This document shows positions 25,974 through 34,694 of a stretch of DNA of 64,000 nt, one piece after another (position 1 is the stretch's first letter; the number at the start of each line of letters is the position of its first letter). The notes beneath the pieces were generated by a model, which saw only the letters and a program-made list of their open reading frames with translations, was not told where the DNA came from and searched no databases. The position numbers and the translations under genes were made by a program. The DNA is from Mesorhizobium sp. (GTDB taxonomy: Bacteria > Pseudomonadota > Alphaproteobacteria > Rhizobiales > Rhizobiaceae), in NCBI GenBank assembly GCA_004020645.1, contig SAQL01000026.1, positions 1 through 64,000 of the forward strand. The letters are read 5' to 3'.

Positions 25974-27296
25974 ATGCCAAACGTATCGTTCCACGACTTG
26001 AGCCAACTCGACGCCGCCAGTCGAGCAGCACTGATGCGGCGCTCAGAGACCGATCTCTCTGGCTTTATGGAGAAGGCCGCACCGATCATCGAGGCGGTCC
26101 GAACAGAAGGCGACGCCGCGCTCGTCCGCTTCGCCCGCGACTTGGACAAGGCAGATCTCGATGCCGCGCGGCTGAAGGTCAGCCCCGCCGAGTTCGACGC
26201 CGCTTTCGGCATGGTGGACGAGGACGTGGTCGCCGCCATTCGCTTCGGCATCGACAACATCCGGCATTTCCACGAAGAGCAGAAGCCGGAAGCGATGTGG
26301 CTTAAGGAAATGCGGCCCGGCGCCTATGCCGGGGACCGCTTCACGCCGATCCGCTCGGTGGCGCTCTATGTCCCGCGCGGCAAGGGGGCGTTCCCTTCGG
26401 TGACAATGATGACCGCAGTGCCCGCCGTCGTGGCGGGCGTCCCGGAGCTTGCTATCATGACGCCGCCAGCGGCCGATGGTTCGGTGGACGCAGCGACACT
26501 GGTTGCGGCGCGCCTCGCCGGCGTCGAAACGGTCTACAAATGCGGCGGCGCGCAGGCGGTCGCCGCGGTCGCCTACGGTACAGAGACGATCAGGCCCGCG
26601 CTCAAGATCGTCGGTCCAGGCAGCCCTTGGGTCGTTGCGGCCAAGCGGCTGCTTGCGGGAGTCATCGATCCCGGGCTTCCCGCTGGTCCGTCGGAAGCGA
26701 TTATCCTCGCCGACGACAGCGTGCATGGCGGACTGGCCGCGCTCGACCTCCTCATCGAGGCGGAGCACGGGCCGGACTCGTCGGCCTATCTGGTGACCCA
26801 CAGCCGCCGCGTGGCAGAGGAGGCACTGGCGGCGCTGCCCGAGCACTGGGCGCGCATGACCGATCAGCGGGTAGCGTTCTCCACCGCGGTGCTGACCGGT
26901 GCCTGTGGCGGCATCGTGCTGACGGCATCGATCGAGGAGAGCCACCGTTTCATCAACGACTACGCACCTGAGCATCTTGAGATACTCTCCACCGATCCCT
27001 TTGCGCACCTTGGCCACATCACCGAAGCCGCCGAGATCCTGATGGGGCCGCACACGCCGGTTTCGATCGGCAATTTCGGGCTGGGCCCGAACGCCGTGCT
27101 GCCGACCAGCCGCTGGGCGCGTACCTGTGGACCGCTCTCGGTCATGGATTTCGTCAAGCGCTCTTCCATCGGCTACGTGACGGCGACGGCCTATCCGGAA
27201 TTCGCGCGTCATGCCCGTACGCTTGCCCGCTATGAGGGCTTTTCCTCGCACGAACACGCCGTTTCCGACGTGCGCGACCGATATCTGGTGCGGTAG
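25974..27296 (+). CDS. HisD-family dehydrogenase, HpsN-like (sulfopropanediol 3-dehydrogenase candidate)
   Basis: NAD- and zinc-dependent four-electron oxidation of an alcohol to an acid. Family blocks: SVALYVPRGKGAFPS, CGGAQAVAAVAYGT, GPGSPWVVAAKR, PAGPSEA, EAEHGPDSSA (metal ligands), NDYAPEHLEI, and a C-terminal EGFSSHEHAV holding the last zinc His. The segment that reads NHVLPT in true histidinol dehydrogenases reads PNAVLPT here, losing the His that contacts the substrate carboxylate, so histidinol is unlikely. AAGGAAA precedes ATG 25974; 440 residues. The SDR plus zinc ADH context points to DHPS oxidation to sulfolactate. Confidence 0.78.
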   Translation: MPNVSFHDLSQLDAASRAALMRRSETDLSGFMEKAAPIIEAVRTEGDAALVRFARDLDKADLDAARLKVSPAEFDAAFGMVDEDVVAAIRFGIDNIRHFHEEQKPEAMWLKEMRPGAYAGDRFTPIRSVALYVPRGKGAFPSVTMMTAVPAVVAGVPELAIMTPPAADGSVDAATLVAARLAGVETVYKCGGAQAVAAVAYGTETIRPALKIVGPGSPWVVAAKRLLAGVIDPGLPAGPSEAIILADDSVHGGLAALDLLIEAEHGPDSSAYLVTHSRRVAEEALAALPEHWARMTDQRVAFSTAVLTGACGGIVLTASIEESHRFINDYAPEHLEILSTDPFAHLGHITEAAEILMGPHTPVSIGNFGLGPNAVLPTSRWARTCGPLSVMDFVKRSSIGYVTATAYPEFARHARTLARYEGFSSHEHAVSDVRDRYLVR

Positions 27297-27299
27297 CGG

Positions 27300-28307
27300 A
27301 TGATGAAGGCGGCCAGACTCCATGCGGCGGGCGACTTGCGGGTCGAGGATGTGCCGTCTCCCGGCGAACCACGGCCTGGCTGGGTGCGGCTCAGGGTGAC
27401 GGCCGCCGGCATCTGCGGCTCCGACCTCCACAATTTCCGCACTGGTCAGTGGATCAGCCGCGCGCCGAGCGTCGCTGGACATGAGTTCGCTGGCGAAGTG
27501 ACTGCCGTGGGGGGCGGCGTGTCCCAGGTGGCCCTCGGAGACCGGGTCGTCGCCGATTCGCGTTTCTGGTGCGGCGAATGTCCTGCTTGCCGGGCCGGCC
27601 TGCATAATGTCTGTGCCACACTGGGCTTTGTAGGCGAGGTCTGCGACGGCGGCTTCGCGGAAGAGACGGAGCTGCCGGCGCGGCTGCTCCTGCGCCATGA
27701 CCCCGCGCTCGATCCCGCAATCGCCGCCATGGCGGAGCCCCTGGCGGTCGCCCTGCACGCAGTGCGGCGGCTGTCGGCGCCGGCCGGGGCGCCGGTGCTT
27801 ATCGCCGGTTGCGGCCCGATCGGCGGGCTGGCGGCGCTGCTCCTTTCGCGGCGCAGCGAGAGACCGGTCCTCGTCGCCGACCGCAATGCAGCGCGTGCGG
27901 ATCTTGTGGCCGAGGTGAGCGGCGCGACCGTCGTCGACCTGGACATCCTGCCCCACGATCCTAACTTGCGCCATGCCATCGACGCGACGGGAAATGTGAC
28001 GGTGATGGCGCGGCTGCTCGATCGTTTGGCCGGCGGCGGCACGCTGGCGCTGGTGGGCATTTCGCATGGCCGCCTCGACCTCGACCCCAACCTCCTGGTC
28101 GAGCGCGAGATCACGCTTGTCGGCTGCCACGCCTTCGCCGACGAGCTTGCGCCGGCCGTAGCCATGCTTGGCGATCTCGCCCCGGCGCTGTCGCGTTTCG
28201 TGGCCGAAGAGATCGCGATCGGCGAAATTCCCGCCGCCTACCAGCGCCTGATCGCAGGCGCGAGCGGCGGCCTGAAGACCATCGTCCGAATGGAGAGAGG
28301 GCGATGA
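27300..28307 (+). CDS. Zinc-dependent alcohol dehydrogenase (MDR; HpsP-like candidate)
   Basis: Medium-chain dehydrogenase. Catalytic zinc region ITAAGICGSDLHNF-type (Cys near residue 41) with GHEFAGEV; structural zinc cysteines in CGECPACRAGLHNVC; Rossmann motif IAGCGPIGGLAALL near residue 170. 335 residues, normal. It starts 3 bases after the HisD-like gene and ends overlapping the regulator gene (ATGA), so all three are one operon. In the DHPS scheme, HpsO and HpsP act as 2-dehydrogenases that interconvert the enantiomers. Threonine- or sorbitol-dehydrogenase-like substrates cannot be excluded. Confidence 0.82.
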   Translation: MMKAARLHAAGDLRVEDVPSPGEPRPGWVRLRVTAAGICGSDLHNFRTGQWISRAPSVAGHEFAGEVTAVGGGVSQVALGDRVVADSRFWCGECPACRAGLHNVCATLGFVGEVCDGGFAEETELPARLLLRHDPALDPAIAAMAEPLAVALHAVRRLSAPAGAPVLIAGCGPIGGLAALLLSRRSERPVLVADRNAARADLVAEVSGATVVDLDILPHDPNLRHAIDATGNVTVMARLLDRLAGGGTLALVGISHGRLDLDPNLLVEREITLVGCHAFADELAPAVAMLGDLAPALSRFVAEEIAIGEIPAAYQRLIAGASGGLKTIVRMERGR

Positions 28308-29035
28308 TCAAGCTTCCCGAAACCGCCGGACCGCTATACGAAAAGGTCAAGGACTACGTGCTTGGCAACATCGGCAGCGGCAAATGGCCGAAGGACCGCA
28401 GGCTGCCTTCCGAAAACGAGCTGGTCAGCACGCTCGGGGTCTCGCGCATGACCGTGCACCGGGCGCTGAGGGAACTGACCTCGGAAGGCCACCTCCTGCG
28501 CATCCAGGGCGTAGGCACCTTCGTGGCACCGCCGAAACCGCAATCTGCCCTCATCGAAATCAGGAACATCGCCGGCGAGATCGCCGCGCGCGGCGGACGC
28601 CACAGGGCCGAGGTCGTCGTGCTCGAGAAGATCCGCGATCCGGCGCTGGACCTCATCGTCGCCTTCGAATTCATGCGCCGCAGACCGGTCGCCCACTCTA
28701 TCATCGTGCATTTCGAGGACGATGTGCCCGTCCAGCTTGAGGAACGCTTCGTCAATTCGGCTCTCGCACCGGACTACCACCGGCAAAATTTTGTTGCGAC
28801 CACCACCTACGACTATCTGCAGCGGGCGACGCCGCTGACGGAAGTGGAGCACGTGATCTCGGCCGTCGCCGCCGACGAAGTGGCCGCCGGCCGTCTGATG
28901 ATCCGGCCAGGCGACCCCTGCCTGCTCCTGCATCGGCGGACCTGGTCAGGCGCGGCGGTCGCCACCGTCAACAAGCTCACCTATGTCGGCAGCCGCTATT
29001 CGCTGGGCAGCCGCTACGCGCCCTCGCCCGCATGA
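28304..29035 (+). CDS. GntR-family regulator, HutC subfamily
   Basis: Winged helix at residues 8-75 (SGKWPKDRRLPSENEL, GVSRMTVHRALRELTSEG) and a UTRA ligand-binding domain after about residue 90, ending SRYSLGSRY as in HutC. 243 residues. Last gene of the operon. No histidine-utilisation gene (hutH, hutU, hutI) is near, so despite the HutC resemblance it more likely controls this transporter and dehydrogenase operon through the operator-like sites at 21750-21785. Confidence 0.85.
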   Translation: MIKLPETAGPLYEKVKDYVLGNIGSGKWPKDRRLPSENELVSTLGVSRMTVHRALRELTSEGHLLRIQGVGTFVAPPKPQSALIEIRNIAGEIAARGGRHRAEVVVLEKIRDPALDLIVAFEFMRRRPVAHSIIVHFEDDVPVQLEERFVNSALAPDYHRQNFVATTTYDYLQRATPLTEVEHVISAVAADEVAAGRLMIRPGDPCLLLHRRTWSGAAVATVNKLTYVGSRYSLGSRYAPSPA

Positions 29036-29159
29036 GCGGGTCACGTAGCCAAGCGGGGCACCCTATCGGCCCAACGGCTGCTTTGATAGGGAATCAGTTC
29101 TGCCTGCGCCGCCGTTTTTCTTGTTGACGCCGACCAGATCAGGTTCGGGTGTCGAGCCT

Positions 29160-29189
29160 GGCCGCCGGTCAAATTGCACCGGAGCGGCC
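29160..29189. terminator. Hairpin between convergent operons
   Basis: GGCCGC-CGGT and ACCG-GA-GCGGCC pair with a two-base bulge around the loop CAAATTGC. It lies between the regulator stop (29035) and the matC stop (29227), which converge, so it may serve both strands. No strong T-tract adjoins; a run of five T is at about 29114-29118. Confidence 0.5.
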
Positions 29190-29226
29190 AGACTGATTGG
29201 AATTGTCCAAAAAGCGGCCCGACCGT

Positions 29227-30576
29227 TCAAACCAACCCGGGGACCACGAAAACCAGCCAGGCGATGATCGGGCCGATGATGGCGATGAGCGCGCTGTAGA
29301 TCAGCAACGCCTTCAGCACGTCCTCGCGCTCTGCTTCCCGGGCATTGGCGACGACCAGCGCGCCGTTGGTCGAAAACGGGCTGGTGTCGACGATGGTGGT
29401 GGAGATCGCGATCGCGGCAACCACACCTATGGCACTGATCTGCCCCTGCAGGAGGAAGGGCACGGCCAGTGGAATGATGGCTCCCAGCAATGCCGTGGAC
29501 GAGGCGAATGCCGATACAATGGCGCCGGTGAAGCAGAGGAGGAGTGCAACCAGCAGCGGCATGCCCAGGCTTGAAATGCCGTGGGCGACGTAGTCGATGG
29601 TGCCGATCTTCTCCATGACGCCGACATAGGTGATGATGCCGGCGATCAGGAGCACCGTCGACCAGCTGACCTTGTCGATTGCTGCCTTTTGGGTCTTCGG
29701 CGAGAGCAGCGCGAGCGCGACCGCGACAGTGATCGCCACCAGGCCGACATTGAACTTGAAGACAAGTGCGCCGACCGCGAGCGCGGTTAGGCCCATTAAT
29801 GTCGTCAACCTTTCCGTAGTCAGGCCGGAAAGCGCCGACATATTTTTTGTCTGCTCCTCAAAGACGTGATGGCTGATCGGAGTAGCCGGCGTGCCGCCGT
29901 GGCCGACGATTGACTGCGTCACGCCCTCGGGGTGGAGGTCGGGCAGCGGTCCCGACGCGATCGAATGCTTGCGCAACACCTTCGAGCCGCCGAAGACGAA
30001 GAAGACGAGGACGGCGATGGCCAGGTTGAAGAAGAAGCTGGAGAGGAACAGCGATGTCGGCGCGAACGGCAATCCCGCCTTTTCGACGATCTGGTTGGTG
30101 ATGCCGCCATAGACGCTGATCGGCGAAAAGCCGCCCGCCTGTGCACCGTGAATAACCATCAATCCCATCATGACCGGATTGATGCGGTACTGGAACGCAA
30201 AACCCAGCGCCACCGGGGCCAGGATGGCGACCGCCGCAGGTCCGAGCGCACCAAAGCCGGTGATGACGGCGGCGACCAGGAACATGACCCAGGGAATCCA
30301 CGCCACATGTCCGCGCACCAGTTTGACCGCGCCCTCGACCAGCCAATCGATAGTACCGTTGATCTGGGCGATGGCGAACAGGTAGGTAATGCCGACCAGT
30401 GTCAGGAAGAGGTCGCTCGGGAAGCCAGCAAATATTTCCGCCGGCTTCATAGCCATGATGAGCGAGCCGACCAGAAAGGCGCATGCGAAGGCGAGTGCGC
30501 CCATATTGATCGGCTGGATGGTGGCGATCACGAACATGCCGACCAGCAGCGCGATCGACAGAATCTGGATGTTCAT
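29227..30576 (-). CDS. matC: Malonate/dicarboxylate carrier MatC
   Basis: Inner-membrane secondary transporter importing malonate. 449 residues, highly hydrophobic with about 12 transmembrane helices. The N-terminal domain (MNIQILSIALLVGMFVIATI, then GALAFACAFLVGS) is the dicarboxylate-carrier MatC type, and the C-terminal half repeats the pattern (ISTTIVDTSPFSTNGALVVAN). Last gene of the leftward matABC operon, 113 bases after matB. Context with matA and matB makes malonate the likely substrate. Confidence 0.87.
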   Translation of the reverse strand: MNIQILSIALLVGMFVIATIQPINMGALAFACAFLVGSLIMAMKPAEIFAGFPSDLFLTLVGITYLFAIAQINGTIDWLVEGAVKLVRGHVAWIPWVMFLVAAVITGFGALGPAAVAILAPVALGFAFQYRINPVMMGLMVIHGAQAGGFSPISVYGGITNQIVEKAGLPFAPTSLFLSSFFFNLAIAVLVFFVFGGSKVLRKHSIASGPLPDLHPEGVTQSIVGHGGTPATPISHHVFEEQTKNMSALSGLTTERLTTLMGLTALAVGALVFKFNVGLVAITVAVALALLSPKTQKAAIDKVSWSTVLLIAGIITYVGVMEKIGTIDYVAHGISSLGMPLLVALLLCFTGAIVSAFASSTALLGAIIPLAVPFLLQGQISAIGVVAAIAISTTIVDTSPFSTNGALVVANAREAEREDVLKALLIYSALIAIIGPIIAWLVFVVPGLV

Positions 30577-30689
30577 AGCTTCCTCCCTCGGGAAACGCCT
30601 TCAGGCGCCCGTTCTCATTTCCATCGGTTGGTAGATCAGCCTGCGTTGGTCTCGCTCCCAAGCACCAACGCGGGGTAGTCAGCCGCCTC

Positions 30690-32210
30690 CTAGGCGGCGG
30701 GCATGTAAAGGTTGCTGAACCGGTCGCGCAGAAGGTTCTTCTGCACCTTTCCCATGGTGTTGCGCGGAAGGTCCTCAGCGAAGATCACCCGTTTCGGCTG
30801 CTTGTAGCGCGCGAGGCGGTCGCGCAGCGCGTTGAGCACGGCCTTTTCGTCCATTGTGGCACCGGGCTTGAGCACCACGATGGCCGTCACCCCCTCCCCG
30901 AAATCCGGATGTGGAATGCCGATGACCGCACTCTCGGCGACACCGTCGAGTTGATCGATCTCACCCTCGACTTCCTTCGGGTAGATATTATAGCCGCCGG
31001 AGATCACCAGGTCCTTGTCGCGGCCGACGATGTGGAGATAGCCCGCCTCATCGATCTTGCCGAGATCGCCGCTGATGAAATAGCCGTCCTTGGTGAACTC
31101 CGCCGCCGTCTTTTCAGGCATCCGCCAATAACCCCGGAAAACGTTCGGGCCCTTGATCTCGATCATGCCGGTTTCGCCTGGTCCGAGCGTCTCGCCCGTG
31201 GCCGGATCGGTGACCCTCACCGACACGCCCGGGAGTGGGAAACCTACTGTCCCTGCCCTTCGCTCGCCGTCATAGGGGTTTGAGGTGTTCATGTTGGTTT
31301 CGGTCATGCCGTAGCGTTCGAGAATGGCGTGACCGGTGCGCTGTTTGAATGCGGCGTGCGTTTCAGCGAGCAGCGGCGCCGAGCCGGAGATGAACAGCCG
31401 AATGTTGGCGACCGTCTCCCGGTTCAGGCCCTCATGCTGAAGCAACCGGACATAGAAGGTCGGCACGCCCATCATCAGGGTCGCCCGCGACATCAGAGGA
31501 AGGATTTCGCCAGGCTCGAACTTTGGCAGCAGAAACATCGAGGCGCCGGAAACCAGCGTGACATTGGTCGCCACGAAGAGCCCATGCGTATGAAAAATCG
31601 GCAGCGCGTGGATCAGCCGGTCGGCTGCGGTCACGTGCCAGCATTCGCGCAGTGCTAATGCATTGGACAAAAGGTTGTCGTGCGTCAGCATTGCGCCCTT
31701 GGAACGGCCGGTGGTCCCAGATGTGTACAGGATCGCGGCGAGATCGTCAGGCGCGCGCGCCGCGTCGAGAAAATCGGCAGACTCGTCCATGGCCAACTCC
31801 ATGAGCGACCCGGCGCCGTCCGCATCGAGCGTTTCGACAATCGCGCCGTAGCCGTGCGCGATCCTTTCGACATCAGCTCGCGACTTCGAGGAGACGATGA
31901 CGAGCCGCGGTTCGGCGTCACCGATAAAATAGTCGAGTTCAGCCAGCGTATACGCGGTATTCAGCGGCAGATAGATCGCCCCGCAGCGCACGCATGCGAG
32001 ATAGAGCATCAGAGCCAGCGGGCTCTTGTCCACTTGGACCGCGACGCGGTCGCCTGGGCGAACGCCGAGCACGTCAATTGCGCTGGCGATCTGTCCGGAG
32101 AGCCGCAGCGCATCTCCATAGGTCCAACGCTGACCATCAATAGTCTCGATGAAAATCGACTCGCCTGACTTGGCGGATGCTCGCATGGCGTCGAACAGGT
32201 GATTGCTCAT
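30690..32210 (-). CDS. matB: Malonyl-CoA synthetase MatB
   Basis: Makes malonyl-CoA from malonate, CoA and ATP via an adenylate. Adenylate-forming motifs: AMP-binding YTSGTTGRSKGAM (about residue 165), YGMTETNMNTSNP, SGDLGKIDEAGYLHIVGRDK, and the C-terminal catalytic Lys in NTMGKVQKN. ATG at 32210 (MSNHLFDAM) is chosen over an open extension to 32282 because GGAGG lies 8 bases upstream and it matches the family N-terminus; 506 residues, the usual size. It starts 22 bases after matA. Confidence 0.92.
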   Translation of the reverse strand: MSNHLFDAMRASAKSGESIFIETIDGQRWTYGDALRLSGQIASAIDVLGVRPGDRVAVQVDKSPLALMLYLACVRCGAIYLPLNTAYTLAELDYFIGDAEPRLVIVSSKSRADVERIAHGYGAIVETLDADGAGSLMELAMDESADFLDAARAPDDLAAILYTSGTTGRSKGAMLTHDNLLSNALALRECWHVTAADRLIHALPIFHTHGLFVATNVTLVSGASMFLLPKFEPGEILPLMSRATLMMGVPTFYVRLLQHEGLNRETVANIRLFISGSAPLLAETHAAFKQRTGHAILERYGMTETNMNTSNPYDGERRAGTVGFPLPGVSVRVTDPATGETLGPGETGMIEIKGPNVFRGYWRMPEKTAAEFTKDGYFISGDLGKIDEAGYLHIVGRDKDLVISGGYNIYPKEVEGEIDQLDGVAESAVIGIPHPDFGEGVTAIVVLKPGATMDEKAVLNALRDRLARYKQPKRVIFAEDLPRNTMGKVQKNLLRDRFSNLYMPAA

Positions 32211-32232
32211 TGAACTCCTCCCAATCTGCTTG

Positions 32233-33627
32233 TTAGGTTTTCTGCATTTCGGTGCGGCGTCGACGAACCGGGGCGCCGACACTGGTGTCGGTCGAAGCGG
32301 TTGCCGCCAGTTTTCTCACCTCCGGCGAAGCAGCGATCTCGCCATGCTGCGCCAAGGCTTCGTGGTTCGCCTCGATGTCGTCCAACTTGTAAAAATAGTT
32401 GACCATCAAGCCGTGGGACTGCCGCATCGCCTTGGCGGAGCGATCGGCGAGGAAGTTCAGCCGTTCAAGGCGAGCGCCGTTGCCCAAATGAAAACGCGCC
32501 ACAGGATCGACCGGCCGTCTGCCGGTGGCACGTTCCTTGACGAAATAGCGTGCGGCGAGCGGGAGGAGCACAGCTTCAACGACCCGTGCCTTCTGCGGAT
32601 TGTCCGCCCAGCTCGGATCGTCCAGCAGCTCGAGCGTCTTGAGGGCCTGATCATCGAGGCTCGCATCGGTCGCCTTGCGCAGTCTTGCCAGCCAGCCAGC
32701 GAAACCCGGAACCGGCGACAGCGTCACGAAGGTCTTCAAGCCCGGCAGGTCGCGGCGCAAATCCTCCACCACCTGCTTGATGAGAAAGTTCCCGAAAGAG
32801 ATGCCGCGCAGTCCGTCCTGGCAGTTGGAGATCGAATAGAAGACAGCGGTGGTGGCGTCCTGGGCCGTGATCGGCGAACGGTTTACATCGAGCACATCAG
32901 CGATGGCAGAGGGAATCGCCTTGGTCAGCGCAACCTCAACGAATATCAGCGGATCGTCTGCGAGACGCGGATGGAAGAACGCAAAGCACCTGCGGTCGGC
33001 TGGAGCCAGCCTCCGCCGCAGTTCCTCCCAGCCGGCGATTTCATGCACAGCCTCGTATCTGATGATCTTCTCCAGGATGTCGGCTGGCGTCGACCAGTCG
33101 ATCGGACGCAGGGTCAGAAAACCGCGGTTGAACCATGAGCCGAACAGGTGGGCGAAGTCGGCATCGACGGCGCGAAACGGTTCCGTCGCATCCTTCATGG
33201 CTATTAGGCGCTCGCGCATTTCCACCAGTCTTGCCGTGCCTTTGGGGGCCAGGTTGAGTCTGCGCACCAGTTCCTGGCGACGCGGCTCGGCTGCCTGGTG
33301 CAGTTCGATGACGGCGTCCGAACTCCTGTCGCTGCGGTAGCGCTCGATGGCTTTGTCAAGCTTGGCGATGTCTGGGCCGAACTGTTCGTGCAGCATACGC
33401 ACGAAGTCTTGCTGACCGGCCGCGTCCAGTTGGGCCCAGCGCTGAAGGACCTCGGCGGCCAATGCCATGCCCGAGGCTTCGCCCCGGCTCGACAAAAGCA
33501 TGTCGCAGAGTGTTTCGATATTCGTCTCGGCTTGGACCGGCTCGCTGCGCGCCCCTGCCGCAAGCAGCCTGCGGCCGCGATCGGTGATGCTTTGCACCAT
33601 ATCGCTAAAGAACGAGATGCCTGCCAT
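32233..33627 (-). CDS. matA: Malonyl-CoA decarboxylase MatA
   Basis: Converts malonyl-CoA to acetyl-CoA and CO2. Family signatures: HPRLADDPLIFVEVALT, the nucleophile-side run FYSISNCQDGLRGISFGN, KTFVTLSPVPGFAGWL, and FHLGNGARLERLNFLAD with the likely catalytic His near the C-terminus. 464 residues from ATG 33627 (MAGISFFSDMV); an ATG 6 codons earlier is possible. First gene of the operon, divergent from matR. Confidence 0.92.
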   Translation of the reverse strand: MAGISFFSDMVQSITDRGRRLLAAGARSEPVQAETNIETLCDMLLSSRGEASGMALAAEVLQRWAQLDAAGQQDFVRMLHEQFGPDIAKLDKAIERYRSDRSSDAVIELHQAAEPRRQELVRRLNLAPKGTARLVEMRERLIAMKDATEPFRAVDADFAHLFGSWFNRGFLTLRPIDWSTPADILEKIIRYEAVHEIAGWEELRRRLAPADRRCFAFFHPRLADDPLIFVEVALTKAIPSAIADVLDVNRSPITAQDATTAVFYSISNCQDGLRGISFGNFLIKQVVEDLRRDLPGLKTFVTLSPVPGFAGWLARLRKATDASLDDQALKTLELLDDPSWADNPQKARVVEAVLLPLAARYFVKERATGRRPVDPVARFHLGNGARLERLNFLADRSAKAMRQSHGLMVNYFYKLDDIEANHEALAQHGEIAASPEVRKLAATASTDTSVGAPVRRRRTEMQKT

Positions 33628-33754
33628 GTCGAGTCCTCCTGGCAAAGTCGAAATCGGCCCAAAGCAGACCCGGGGTCTCGACGCGTGCTGGTGCTCGGAT
33701 GCGTCCAGCCATTTGTGTGCGACTTGCCTTTTGTGGTATCTTTCTTAAACATCC

Positions 33755-33785
33755 TTGTACGCAAAGTCAACGTTCTTGCATACAA
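33755..33785. promoter_or_regulatory. Putative MatR operator pair
   Basis: TTGTACGCAA (33755-33764) and TTGCATACAA (33776-33785) are near inverted copies (9 of 10 positions) spaced 21 bp apart, two helical turns. The second extends to TCTTGCATACAAGA, a near-perfect 14-bp palindrome that resembles the TCTTGTA/TACACGA site I recall being reported for Rhizobium MatR. It lies between divergent matA and matR. Confidence 0.6.
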
Positions 33786-33817
33786 GATTTATCATGCTGC
33801 ATTGGAAGGCCCCAAAG

Positions 33818-34468
33818 ATGTCGGAGAACGTCGTTCAGCGCCTACGTGACGAGATTGAAAACGGCATAATCTCGAACGACTTCGCCCCCGGTGCACGACT
33901 AGACGAGGTGCAATTGGCGACACGCTTCGGCGTGTCGAGAACGCCGGTGCGCGAGGCGCTGATGCAGTTGAACGCGATTGGGCTGGTGGAGATCCGGCCG
34001 CGCCGGGGTGCCGTGGTGATCGATCCGGGACCGCACCGCATTTTCGAAATGTTCGAGGTGATGGCGGAGCTTGAAGGTTTGGCCGGTTCGCTGGCCGCGC
34101 GACGGTTCACCGATGCCGATCGCACAACCATCCTGGCCGCGCATGCAGATTGCGAGCGTTCGTCTTCGGCCGGCAACAGCGACGCCTACTATTACGATAA
34201 CGAACGCTTTCACAAGGCTATCTATGCTGCCAGCCACAGCGGTTTTCTGGCCGAGCAGTGCGTCGCGCTGCATCGCCGTCTGCAGCCCTACAGGCGTCTC
34301 CAACTGCGCGTGCGCAACCGCGTTGCCACGTCGTTCGCCGAGCATGGCGCGATCGTGGAAGCAATCCTCGCTGGCGACGCGGAGCAGGCGCGCACGCTGC
34401 TGCGCCAGCATGTCAGCATCCAGGGCGAACGTTTCAGCGACCTTGTAGCGACGCTGGCGAGCAGATAG
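33818..34468 (+). CDS. matR: GntR-family (FCD) malonate regulator MatR
   Basis: Activator of malonate catabolism. Winged helix at about residues 5-70 (DEIENGIISNDFAPGARLDE, GVSRTPVREALMQLN) and an FCD ligand domain with metal-site-like histidines (DNERFHKAIYAASHSG, SFAEHGAIVEAILAG). ATG at 33818 has GGAAGG 8 bases upstream; the frame is open to 33755 but that would place the operator inside the gene. 216 residues, normal. Divergent from matABC. Confidence 0.88.
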   Translation: MSENVVQRLRDEIENGIISNDFAPGARLDEVQLATRFGVSRTPVREALMQLNAIGLVEIRPRRGAVVIDPGPHRIFEMFEVMAELEGLAGSLAARRFTDADRTTILAAHADCERSSSAGNSDAYYYDNERFHKAIYAASHSGFLAEQCVALHRRLQPYRRLQLRVRNRVATSFAEHGAIVEAILAGDAEQARTLLRQHVSIQGERFSDLVATLASR

Positions 34469-34596
34469 CCGTCCGGTCTGGCTTGGGCAGGTACCACCGT
34501 ACAGTCGGTGCGCTGGCGATCGGCGCAGGTATCAGTTGCGCCGTAGTCATGGATGGCAGTGTCCATCACGGAGCACATGGGGAGCCGGCCTGCGCT

Positions 34597-34694
34597 AAGC
34601 GCGTCGCGTTTGATCGGCCTCACGCGACGCGCTTTAGGTTATTGTTTTATGCACGTCGTTATCGCAAAACCGCTGCACACTTGCGCGACATTAA
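34597..34694. repeat. Mesorhizobium-type intergenic palindromic repeat
   Basis: AAGCGCGTCGCGT (34597-34609) pairs perfectly over 13 bp with ACGCGACGCGCTT (34622-34634), followed by TAGGTTATTGTTTTATG. A second imperfect hairpin follows (GTCG...GCAA...TTGC...CGAC, about 34655-34689). I recall this composite as an abundant intergenic repeat in Mesorhizobium. It sits between the convergent matR and debranching-enzyme genes and, with its T-rich tail, may end transcription of matR. Confidence 0.7.

Noticed and set aside
25974..27296. Calling the HisD-family gene histidinol dehydrogenase of histidine biosynthesis
   Set aside because: The substrate-contacting His of the NHVLPT motif is Ala here, and the gene is in a catabolic operon with an importer, away from other his genes.
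26043..28130. A 695-codon open frame on the minus strand
   Set aside because: It is antisense to the HisD-family and zinc ADH genes, both of which have full motifs and good ribosome binding sites. Its composition (Arg, His, Asp rich) is that of a GC-rich shadow.
28304..29035. Calling the regulator HutC of histidine utilisation
   Set aside because: The C-terminus looks HutC-like, but no hut genes are nearby and the operon encodes dehydrogenases and a transporter.
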